Positions 1-5,058 of a stretch of DNA of 5,058 nucleotides are shown here, piece by piece (the first letter of the stretch is position 1; every line of letters starts with the position of its first letter). A program made the position numbers and the translations under genes. The notes below the pieces were generated by a model, which did no database searches, was not told where the DNA came from, and worked only from the letters and a program-made list of their open reading frames with translations. This DNA is from Lentisphaerota bacterium (lineage in GTDB: Bacteria; Verrucomicrobiota; Lentisphaeria; Victivallales; GWF2-50-93), in the NCBI GenBank assembly GCA_025360875.1, contig JANYBI010000595.1, forward strand, positions 1 through 5,058, read 5' to 3'.

Positions 1-844
1 ATTTGACAAAGTCCTCCAGCTCCTTCTCCAGCGCGTTGTGGTCGTCGACAGGGACCGCCATCTTCTTTATTCCGAGAAGACCTCTGGTATACATGACTCC
101 TGAACGTTCAGCATAATCGAGCGATATATAGGCGTCAGTCAGGAAAACGCGGAATTTCCGCATTGGCTCAGGGCTTACGCGGCTTGCGGTCACATTGGCG
201 ACGCATCCGTTCTTGAATTTTATCCTGGCGTTTGCGATATCCTCCCCATGGCTGAGAACTGGAATTCCGACTGCATCGACGCGTTCGACTTCGCTGTCGA
301 CCATGTGCAGGATGATATCGAGATCATGGATCATCAGATCAAGCACGACACCGACTTCGGTGCCTCTCCTGTGCATGCCAGGTCGCGCTGGCGGGTAGGG
401 TGCGAGTCTGTGCGCCTCGATGAAACGGGTTTTGCCGGCTTGTTTTTCAAGGAACCCCATGACGGGATTGAAGCGTTCGACATGTCCTACGCTTAGGACG
501 ACATTGTTAGTTTCCGCGAGTTTTACGAGTTCCTCGGCGTGTTCGACTTTGGCAGTAATGGGTTTCTCTATTAGAATATGTTTCTTGTCCTTGAGGAGAT
601 CCAGTGCTATTTCATAATGCAGGTCGGCAGGAACGGCTATGCTAAGTCCGTCGCAGGCTATGGAGAGTTCCTTGATGGTTGGATAAGCCTTGACGCCGTA
701 TTCCTCGGCAACTACCTTTGCGGTCTCCTTGTTGGCGTCATAGATGCCGATGAGTTCCGCATTCCTATTCTGCTTGTATAGACGTGTGTGATGCTTCCCC
801 AGCACTCCGACCCCAATTACTCCGACTTTGATTGTATCAGGCAT
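1..844 (-). CDS. Gfo/Idh/MocA oxidoreductase, lipid A-linked (GnnA-like) type, 3' end cut off
   Basis: The 281 visible residues start at an ATG (MPDTIKVGVIG...) and run off the left edge. Seen: an N-terminal Rossmann fold with GxGxxG at residues 11-16 (GVGVLG), the family EKP motif at 93-95, GHVERFNP at 120-127, EAHRLAPYPP at 143-152 and VVLDLMIHDLDIIL at 166-179, with H173-D174 in the usual catalytic region. DIANARIKF (202-210) and GCVANVTASRVS (213-224) follow. These blocks match, from memory, the branch often found beside lpxA/lpxB. Its characterised member GnnA oxidises the 3-OH of UDP-GlcNAc with NAD+, before a transaminase (GnnB) makes the 3-amino sugar for lipid A. The protein is expected to be cytosolic. 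Family members run about 310-350 residues, so a short C-terminal piece is missing. The start has only a weak upstream purine stretch (GGAAAA). Family call is firm; the substrate is inferred, and another UDP-sugar is possible. Confidence 0.88.
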   Translation of the reverse strand, partial: MPDTIKVGVIGVGVLGKHHTRLYKQNRNAELIGIYDANKETAKVVAEEYGVKAYPTIKELSIACDGLSIAVPADLHYEIALDLLKDKKHILIEKPITAKVEHAEELVKLAETNNVVLSVGHVERFNPVMGFLEKQAGKTRFIEAHRLAPYPPARPGMHRRGTEVGVVLDLMIHDLDIILHMVDSEVERVDAVGIPVLSHGEDIANARIKFKNGCVANVTASRVSPEPMRKFRVFLTDAYISLDYAERSGVMYTRGLLGIKKMAVPVDDHNALEKELEDFVK

Positions 845-894
845 AATATTTTCCGGTTTTTGTTTGCCAGTTGTCAATTTCAGAACGACAGGAA

Positions 895-972
895 ATTAAT
901 CTACCACAGAGACACGGAGACTCAAGCGGGGGGAGGGGAATTGAATGAGGAATATCGAACAAGCGAAGTACA
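895..972. repeat. Probable dispersed intergenic repeat (CCACAGAGACACGGAG type)
   Basis: The gap between the membrane protein gene and the oxidoreductase holds CCACAGAGACACGGAGAC at 903-920, a G-rich run (GGGGGGAGGGG, 928-938) and then GAATGAGGAATATCGAAC at 943-960. I recognise the first block as a widespread non-coding repeat of environmental bacteria, whose spurious translations read HRDTETQ. Blocks like the last one (GAATATCGAA followed by GAAGTA) often accompany it. Only one copy lies in this window, so the repeat status rests on recalled pattern and the ends are approximate. No open frame with coding character crosses it, and no terminator or convincing promoter was found in the gap. Confidence 0.5.
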
Positions 973-1015
973 AACATTTATTTTAGATGCTGCGAATAGT
1001 TCATCCCGGGAAAAA

Positions 1016-2599
1016 TTACGAGGCCATGTTTTTGCCAAAGGACTTGAAGAGCATAAAAGACAAAAAAGTGGAAATAAGCATTAGGGGCATGAGGCTCCAG
1101 AGGCCCTTAAACCCAAGCAGGAGTCCGATATTCCAGGATGAATATACTTTTAATCTTTCCCAGTCAGGATGCATGAACTGGTGTCTTATCGGGCTTTTCA
1201 GCAAGCTCAGCTGCCCATTCAAAAATTTAGAGTATGTCCAGCCGAACAAAGGATTCTTAGTAGTATTGGAATATTGCGATGCCACTGCGGGATTGTCCAT
1301 AGGGATTTTACCTCCTATGTTTGCCCTATCTATGGTTGGATCAAGAGGAACTGTGCATTCAGTGGAGACTGAAGCTATTGCAAGCATGTTGAATACGGAT
1401 ATGGCGACAAGCAGGATTATCAGGTTTCTCCATATCCTGGTGTCAGGTATCTTAGCAAGCAGCAATATCCAGAACGGAATTGCAGGTATCTGATATCTCA
1501 TATATGTGGCCGCTCCCCCATGCCATGCGTTGAAGGAGGCATTGAGGACGATCAGTGCTACTATTGAGCATACGGAAAGCCAGAGAAGAAGATCTTTCCT
1601 GTTGGAATTGAACCAGAATATGAAACCTGCAATAGAGCCAAGCAGTATGGGAGTCGCCAGGAGAATTCCCCTTTCAGGGCTTAAGAGTATCCTGAGCATG
1701 ATTGGAACTGAAATCTTGCCGAACATGCCAGCCATCTTGCTCTGCTGGACGAATAGGGGGTTGTTCTCGCTTATTGACGATTTGAGTATCGAGCCGAAAC
1801 AGTAGTATTGATAGAAAATCAATGAGAAAAGTGGGATAAGGCCCCCTGCGATATAATAAATGCATCTCTTTTTCTCCGTAGCTAGGAGATATGCAAAAAT
1901 TGAAAAAGTGAATATTACTGCCAGGTAGTCCGTGACCGTGGCGCATCCGATCCAGAAACCGCACCAGAACAGGCTTGTCTCTCTCTCCCTGTCGGTTGCA
2001 AGGAGATTATACAGGGAGAATACTAGGAATGCGGCGGCGGTCGTATGCCCCCATAGCTGTATCGAATAAGGGAAAAGAGGGGTTGCCAGGACGAGACAAA
2101 GCGACAAGAATAAAGATTTCCTTTCGGAACATTTTAAGGAGATCATTAAAATTCTGAAGAATAGCACAGCTGCGATCGCCACCGGAAGGATTGACACGAA
2201 GAAATTGATCATGTAGGCGTCAATCATTTCCAGTATTGGGTCATATGCATCCATCTGAAAAATTCTCTGGAAATGGAAAGCTATGAAGTATGGCGGTATT
2301 CCAAGGAAATGAGTGCCAGGAGCCTTGTTTGAGTAGAAGTTGTTGTCGCGAAAAGACCAGTCGTCAGTATTTATTCCCTGGGCTGGATTGACAATGAACC
2401 TGTTGATCTTGAAAGTGCCGGTTTCCATGAAGTCCGGCTCTACAAAAGCGTAAATGGCATCGAGCCTTGAGTTTTGAGAGGAACCTCCGTTGGCATAGAA
2501 ATATCCCAGCACGACGAGCACAAGGGCAAAAATCAGGACCTCAGGCTTTTTCAGATAGAAGAGGTTGAACGGACTTGGTTCTTTTCTTATATTTTCCAT
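1016..2599 (-). CDS. Multi-pass membrane protein, GT-C (ArnT/PMT-like) glycosyltransferase candidate
   Basis: This 527-residue protein is strongly hydrophobic, with about 10-12 predicted membrane segments by eye (around 21-36, 133-153, 163-180, 187-201, 213-240, 246-264, 311-330, 337-353, 371-384, 392-411, 489-516). After the first segment comes a polar loop with NSRLD (43-47), then DDWSFRDNNFYSNKAPGTHF (79-98). Later come WGHTTAAAFLVFSLY (183-197), LLSPERGILLATPILL (305-320) and WHGGAATYMRYQIPAIPF (359-376). This order recalls bacterial GT-C enzymes that use polyprenyl-phosphate sugars, where an acidic residue in the first outer loop is catalytic; D47 is a candidate. A loop at about 412-488 separates the last membrane segment and probably lies outside. 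The ATG is fixed by an in-frame TAG two codons upstream; AAGG lies 9 nt before it. The gene looks more AT-rich than the ribosomal genes by eye. Donor, acceptor and pathway are unknown; it could also be a non-catalytic relative. Confidence 0.75.
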   Translation of the reverse strand: MENIRKEPSPFNLFYLKKPEVLIFALVLVVLGYFYANGGSSQNSRLDAIYAFVEPDFMETGTFKINRFIVNPAQGINTDDWSFRDNNFYSNKAPGTHFLGIPPYFIAFHFQRIFQMDAYDPILEMIDAYMINFFVSILPVAIAAVLFFRILMISLKCSERKSLFLSLCLVLATPLFPYSIQLWGHTTAAAFLVFSLYNLLATDRERETSLFWCGFWIGCATVTDYLAVIFTFSIFAYLLATEKKRCIYYIAGGLIPLFSLIFYQYYCFGSILKSSISENNPLFVQQSKMAGMFGKISVPIMLRILLSPERGILLATPILLGSIAGFIFWFNSNRKDLLLWLSVCSIVALIVLNASFNAWHGGAATYMRYQIPAIPFWILLLAKIPDTRIWRNLIILLVAISVFNMLAIASVSTECTVPLDPTIDRANIGGKIPMDNPAVASQYSNTTKNPLFGWTYSKFLNGQLSLLKSPIRHQFMHPDWERLKVYSSWNIGLLLGFKGLWSLMPLMLISTFLSFMLFKSFGKNMAS

Positions 2600-2610
2600 T
2601 GCCTATAACC

Positions 2611-2654
2611 TTATTTCCGTTTAGGGGACAGTCAAGCGGCGTAACTGGAAATAA
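2611..2654. repeat. Short inverted repeat next to the terminator
   Basis: TTATTTCC at 2611-2618 is matched by its reverse complement GGAAATAA at 2647-2654, enclosing 28 nt with GGGGACAGTC at 2624-2633. The GGGGACAGTC word resembles short remnants found near IS200/REP-associated transposases in many environmental genomes, but no transposase is present. The right arm overlaps the terminator T-tract and the left arm lies just upstream of the membrane protein start. It may be a mobile-element footprint, an operator, or chance. Confidence 0.3.
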
Positions 2655-2681
2655 AAAGGAGCGTCCTGATGGACGCTCCTT
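2652..2681 (-). terminator. Rho-independent terminator after rpsS
   Basis: On the minus strand, a perfect 11-bp stem (AAGGAGCGTCC at 2681-2671 paired with GGACGCTCCTT at 2666-2656) encloses the 4-nt loop ATCA and runs into a T-rich tail, TTTTTATTT from 2657 downward. The hairpin begins 26 nt past the rpsS stop codon. Stem, tight loop and T-tract in the direction of transcription fit an intrinsic terminator closing the ribosomal protein transcript. Read on the plus strand it lacks a comparable T run, and no plus-strand gene precedes it. Confidence 0.9.
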
Positions 2682-2706
2682 CTGTAAATATGATATGTCG
2701 CCGAGA

Positions 2707-2994
2707 TTACGTCGTGGCGGCGGCTGTCTTACCGCTGATGACACCGTGCTGTCTGAACGTACGGGTCATTGCGAATTCACCGAGCCTGTGCCCGACCATG
2801 TTCTCAGTCACGAATACGTTCATGAAAGTCTTGCCGTTGTGGACATTGAAAGTATGTCCGACAAAATCGGGGGCTATCATTGAGCGGCGCGACCAGGTCT
2901 TTATCGGTCTTTTCATTCCACTCTTGTTCATTTTCTCCACTTTTTCGAGGAGATGTGCGTCTGCGAACGGACCTTTTTTAATTGATCTAGCCAT
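2707..2994 (-). CDS. rpsS: 30S ribosomal protein S19
   Basis: The 95-residue product opens with MARSIKKGPF and carries the S19 signature at 53-77, from NGKTFMNV through ENMVGHRLGEFAMT, followed by TRTFRQHG. S19 sits in the head of the 30S subunit, binds 16S rRNA together with S13 and contacts the A-site region. Length agrees with the usual 90-95 residues; the short tail SGKTAAATT is typical. The start codon overlaps the rplB stop by one base (TAATG), and a strong GGAGGA lies 7 nt upstream inside rplB, which suggests translational coupling. It is the last gene of the operon here: a terminator follows and rplV is not next. Confidence 0.98.
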   Translation of the reverse strand: MARSIKKGPFADAHLLEKVEKMNKSGMKRPIKTWSRRSMIAPDFVGHTFNVHNGKTFMNVFVTENMVGHRLGEFAMTRTFRQHGVISGKTAAATT

Positions 2995-3830
2995 TATTTT
3001 TTCCTCCGCTCAATTATGAATCTATCGGAAATGCTTCTCTTCTTGCGAGTCTTCTTGCCTTTTGCAAGTTTGCCCCACGGGGACATGGGGTGCTGTCTGC
3101 CACCGCCTGATTTCGAACGTCCCTCGCCACCGCCGTTGGGATGGTCGACAGGATTCATCGCCATGCCGCGGACATGGGGACGGATGCCAAGATAGCGCTT
3201 GCGTCCGGCTTTCCCATATTTTATGTTCATGTGGTCGAGATTTCCAACCTGCCCCAGAGTCGCCATGCAATCGATATGCAGCATTCTCACTTCGCCGCTC
3301 GGAAGCTTGACAGTCGCATACTGTCCTTCTTTTGAACGGAGCTGGGCGAGCATTCCTGCGGATCTCACAAGCTTGGCGCCGCTGCCGGGGAAGATTTCGA
3401 TATTGTGTATGTCGATGCCATCAGGAATATTCTTGAGTTTCAAGGCGTTGCCGGGTTTGATCTCGGCTTTTTCGCCGCTCATCACCTTGTCGTCGACCTT
3501 CAGGCCGATAGGCGCGAGTATATAACGTTTTTCCCCGTCGGCATATGACAGCAGTGCGATGTTCGCGCTGCGGTTGGGATCGTACTCGATAGTTGCGACT
3601 TTCGCAGGAATTCCGTCCTTGTCGCGGTTGAAGTCGATTAGGCGAAGGCGTCTCTTGACGCCGCCCCCGCGATAGCGCGTGGTCATGCGTCCGTTGTTAT
3701 TCCTGCCGCCGGTGCCCCTTTTTCCCGTTGTCAGGGACTTATGCGGGGAGTCGGCCGTGATGTGAGAGAAATCAAGCACTGATTTCCCTCTCAGTCCCGG
3801 TGTAAGCGCCCTAAATGTTTTCAAAGCCAT
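2994..3830 (-). CDS. rplB: 50S ribosomal protein L2
   Basis: The 278-residue product matches L2 from end to end: N-terminal ALKTFRALTPGLRG, the GKRGTGGRNNNGRMTTRYRGGGVKR stretch at 37-60, the OB-fold/SH3 core with EYDPNRSANIALL (82-94), and the C-terminal signature VRGMAMNPVDHPNGGGEGR (220-238). L2 binds domain IV of 23S rRNA, supports subunit joining and lies near the peptidyl transferase centre. The D229-H230 pair, corresponding to the essential Asp-His of E. coli L2, is present. The next His of the common DHPHGGGEG motif is Asn232. GAGGT lies 6 nt before the ATG, which is 22 nt past rplW. Length is normal (about 273-280). The Ser/Gly-rich insert SKSGGGRQHP (239-248) resembles PVC-group L2 proteins from memory. 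Confidence 0.98.
   Translation of the reverse strand: MALKTFRALTPGLRGKSVLDFSHITADSPHKSLTTGKRGTGGRNNNGRMTTRYRGGGVKRRLRLIDFNRDKDGIPAKVATIEYDPNRSANIALLSYADGEKRYILAPIGLKVDDKVMSGEKAEIKPGNALKLKNIPDGIDIHNIEIFPGSGAKLVRSAGMLAQLRSKEGQYATVKLPSGEVRMLHIDCMATLGQVGNLDHMNIKYGKAGRKRYLGIRPHVRGMAMNPVDHPNGGGEGRSKSGGGRQHPMSPWGKLAKGKKTRKKRSISDRFIIERRKK
3002..3007 (-). promoter_or_regulatory. Shine-Dalgarno of rpsS inside the rplB 3' end
   Basis: GGAGGA on the minus strand, 7 nt ahead of the rpsS ATG, is made of the last arginine codons of rplB. With the TAATG stop/start overlap it allows ribosomes ending rplB to restart at rpsS, which would keep L2 and S19 synthesis in step. Confidence 0.8.
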
Positions 3831-3852
3831 GATATTACCTCGTTAAGTTGTG

Positions 3853-4134
3853 TCAAACGATTTCGATTGAACCTTTTGACAATGTTATGATCGCCTTTTT
3901 AACGCTCGGGCGACGTCCGTATTTCATCAGCTTTCCTGAGCGTTTCATCTTGCCCATCTTGTTGATGATGTTCACGGACTTGACCTTGACATCGTAGAGT
4001 TTTTCTATGGCGTTCTTGATGTCGATCTTCGTGGCATCAGTCTGGACTTTAAAGATGTATTTGTTTGCAGCCTTAAGTTCCATGCTTCGTTCTGTGACCA
4101 TGATGGTCTCAATAATCTGATATGGATTGTTCAT
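3853..4134 (-). CDS. rplW: 50S ribosomal protein L23
   Basis: This 93-residue protein has the L23 pattern: YQIIETIMVTERS (5-17), NKYIFKVQTDATKIDIKNAIEKLYDVKVKSVN (24-55) and, after the basic extended loop GKMKRSGKLMKYGRRPS (61-77), KKAIITLSKG (79-88). L23 binds domain III of 23S rRNA at the polypeptide exit, where it docks trigger factor and SRP. Length fits the usual 90-100. The ATG follows the rplD stop by 14 nt, with AAGGAAG about 6 nt upstream. It sits in its standard place between rplD and rplB. Confidence 0.97.
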   Translation of the reverse strand: MNNPYQIIETIMVTERSMELKAANKYIFKVQTDATKIDIKNAIEKLYDVKVKSVNIINKMGKMKRSGKLMKYGRRPSVKKAIITLSKGSIEIV

Positions 4135-4148
4135 GGATTGCTTCCTTT

Positions 4149-4805
4149 CTATTCAAGTCGCTTCAGGAAGACGTCCATCGCGTCTTTCGTGAAAAGTATT
4201 TTTTTAGTGAGCAGAAGCTGGTACGTGTTCACAGAATCCGCTTTCACCAACATTAAGTCCGGCATGTTCTGGGATGCCCGGGTAATTTCCTTGTCGATTT
4301 CCTTCAGGACGATGAGCACGTTCCTGCCGAGCTGCATCTTGTCCAGCATGGAGACGACAATCTTTGTCTTCGGGGCTTCCACCTTGAATGATTCGGTCAT
4401 GAAAAGCGAACCCTCTGAAATCCTTTCGCTGAATGCACGCTTGAGAGCGAGCGCGAGGACTTTCTTGTTGACTTTCATTCCGTACTTACGGGGTTTGGGG
4501 CCGAAAGTGATTCCACCATGTCTCCATATCGGGCTTCTGTTACTGCCGACACGTGCGCGGCCAGTGCCTTTCTGGCGCCAGGGTTTTGCTCCACCGCCGC
4601 TGACTTCAGCTTTGTTCTTAGTTGAAGCTGTTCCAGCGCGTTTCTCGGCGAGATGCGCGACGACTGAGTCATGTACCGCCTGAGCGCCTTTTTCAAGTTC
4701 GATGTGCTTCGATTTGAGGGCGAGATCGCCTGCAGCGGAACCGCTATTGTCAATTATCTTAATCGACAATTCCTTCTTGGTATCTGTTTTTGCTTTTTTA
4801 GCCAT
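4149..4805 (-). CDS. rplD: 50S ribosomal protein L4
   Basis: The 218-residue product carries the L4 exit-tunnel loop, GGGAKPWRQKGTGRARVGSNRSPIWRHGGITFGPKPRKY (70-108), with ALKRAFSERISEG (120-132) and a C-terminal Rossmann-like part (LIVLKEID at 164-171, DLMLVKADSVNTYQLL at 183-198). L4 lines the peptide tunnel and starts 50S assembly; in enterobacteria it also represses its own S10 operon, which cannot be judged here because the leader is outside the window. It is somewhat longer than E. coli L4 (201) owing to a Lys-rich start, MAKKAKTDTKKE. The start is supported by AGGTGGT 5 nt upstream, which overlaps the rplC stop. Confidence 0.98.
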   Translation of the reverse strand: MAKKAKTDTKKELSIKIIDNSGSAAGDLALKSKHIELEKGAQAVHDSVVAHLAEKRAGTASTKNKAEVSGGGAKPWRQKGTGRARVGSNRSPIWRHGGITFGPKPRKYGMKVNKKVLALALKRAFSERISEGSLFMTESFKVEAPKTKIVVSMLDKMQLGRNVLIVLKEIDKEITRASQNMPDLMLVKADSVNTYQLLLTKKILFTKDAMDVFLKRLE

Positions 4806-4815
4806 AAGTCACCAC

Positions 4816-5058
4816 CTAATTCTGTTTAATGCTTTTTTTAATGGCGCTTCTGACTGTCAGGATCCCGCCTGTAGGGCCGGGAACTGCGCCTTTTAGGAAA
4901 AGAAGATTGTCTTCGGGGGAGACTTTGACAACGAGCAGATTCTGTATTGTCCTCGGAACATTGCCCATATGTCCTGGCAATTTCTTGCCTTTGATGACGT
5001 TTGCGGGCTTTTCCTTCTGTCCGATTGATCCTGGTCTCCTGGTCCAGCCGCCGCCGTG
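4816..5058 (-). CDS. rplC: 50S ribosomal protein L3, C-terminal 80 residues
   Basis: The frame enters from the right edge and ends at TAG; only the last 80 residues are visible, beginning HGGGWTRRPGSIGQ. The L3 pattern is clear: RRPGSIGQ (7-14 of the visible part), KGKKLPGHMGN (23-33), RTIQNLLVVKV (36-46) and LLFLKGAVPGPTGG (52-65), then a basic tail. L3 binds near the 3' end of 23S rRNA and sends a loop to the peptidyl transferase centre. The Gln of GSIGQ corresponds to the residue methylated by PrmB in E. coli (Q150), so the site is kept; whether it is modified is unknown. The stop is 10 nt before the rplD ATG. The start and the preceding rpsJ, if present, lie beyond the edge. Confidence 0.97.
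   Translation of the reverse strand, partial: HGGGWTRRPGSIGQKEKPANVIKGKKLPGHMGNVPRTIQNLLVVKVSPEDNLLFLKGAVPGPTGGILTVRSAIKKSIKQN

Noticed and set aside
842..877. TTGACA (minus strand, 877-872) as a -35 box for the oxidoreductase
   Set aside because: No -10-like hexamer lies at a workable distance; the only TATTAT-like string overlaps the start codon at a 23-nt spacing.
928..938. G-run as a possible G-quadruplex
   Set aside because: Only two long G tracts are present; four would be needed for an intramolecular quadruplex.
1004..1011. TCCCGGGA palindrome just after the membrane protein stop as a terminator
   Set aside because: The stem is too short, has no loop when folded and lacks a following T-tract.
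788..1084. Plus-strand open frame of 98 codons spanning the gap between the two left-hand genes
   Set aside because: It runs over the start of the oxidoreductase, the repeat and the end of the membrane protein gene. Its HRDTETQ segment is the usual false translation of the CCACAGAGACACGGAG repeat, and the frame has no ribosome binding site.
2600..2637. TTGACT (minus strand, about 2634-2629) with TTATAG as a promoter for the membrane protein gene
   Set aside because: The spacing is about 21 nt, too long for a standard sigma-70 promoter, and the TTATAG lies within 9 nt of the start codon.
4138..4683. Plus-strand open frame of 181 codons opposite rplD
   Set aside because: It is an antisense shadow of a certain ribosomal protein gene, with no known family pattern.
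1..5058. CRISPR array, tRNA, riboswitch, transposase or toxin-antitoxin genes
   Set aside because: No regularly spaced repeats, cloverleaf pattern or relevant protein motifs were seen on either strand; the genes fill nearly the whole window.

Overview
The window reads as a chromosomal segment of a Gram-negative bacterium. Ribosomal protein sequence style (L2 C-terminus, L3 C-terminal half) and the type of sugar-nucleotide oxidoreductase suggest the PVC superphylum (Lentisphaerota, Verrucomicrobiota or Kiritimatiellota) or a relative. This placement is from remembered family patterns, not a database search. Every gene I can support lies on the minus strand, so transcription runs from the right edge to the left.

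Right part (5058 down to 2707): the front of the S10 ribosomal protein operon, in the order rplC (3' end only), rplD, rplW, rplB, rpsS. Genes are 10-22 nt apart or overlap by 1 nt, each has a clear Shine-Dalgarno sequence, and proteins are full length with canonical signatures. They supply L3, L4, L23, L2 and S19 for ribosome assembly. The gene normally next after rpsS, rplV (L22), is absent. Instead, 26 nt after the rpsS stop there is a strong intrinsic terminator, so the transcription unit appears to end at rpsS.

Middle (2706 to 1016): a short intergenic stretch holds the terminator and a small inverted repeat. Then comes a 527-residue multi-pass membrane protein that resembles GT-C type (ArnT/PMT-like) glycosyltransferases. 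Its acceptor and sugar cannot be told from the sequence.

Left part (1015 to 1): a 171-nt gap carries what looks like a dispersed intergenic repeat (the CCACAGAGACACGGAG type). After it comes a Gfo/Idh/MocA oxidoreductase cut by the left edge. It matches the lipid A-linked (GnnA-like, UDP-GlcNAc 3-dehydrogenase) branch of that family. Both left-hand genes point to cell-envelope sugar chemistry, but nothing shows they form one operon.

No tRNA, rRNA, CRISPR array, intact insertion sequence or phage gene was seen. No gap without a gene exceeds 300 nt. I found no convincing new multi-gene system. The most noteworthy point is the S10 operon ending at rpsS and being followed by envelope genes.
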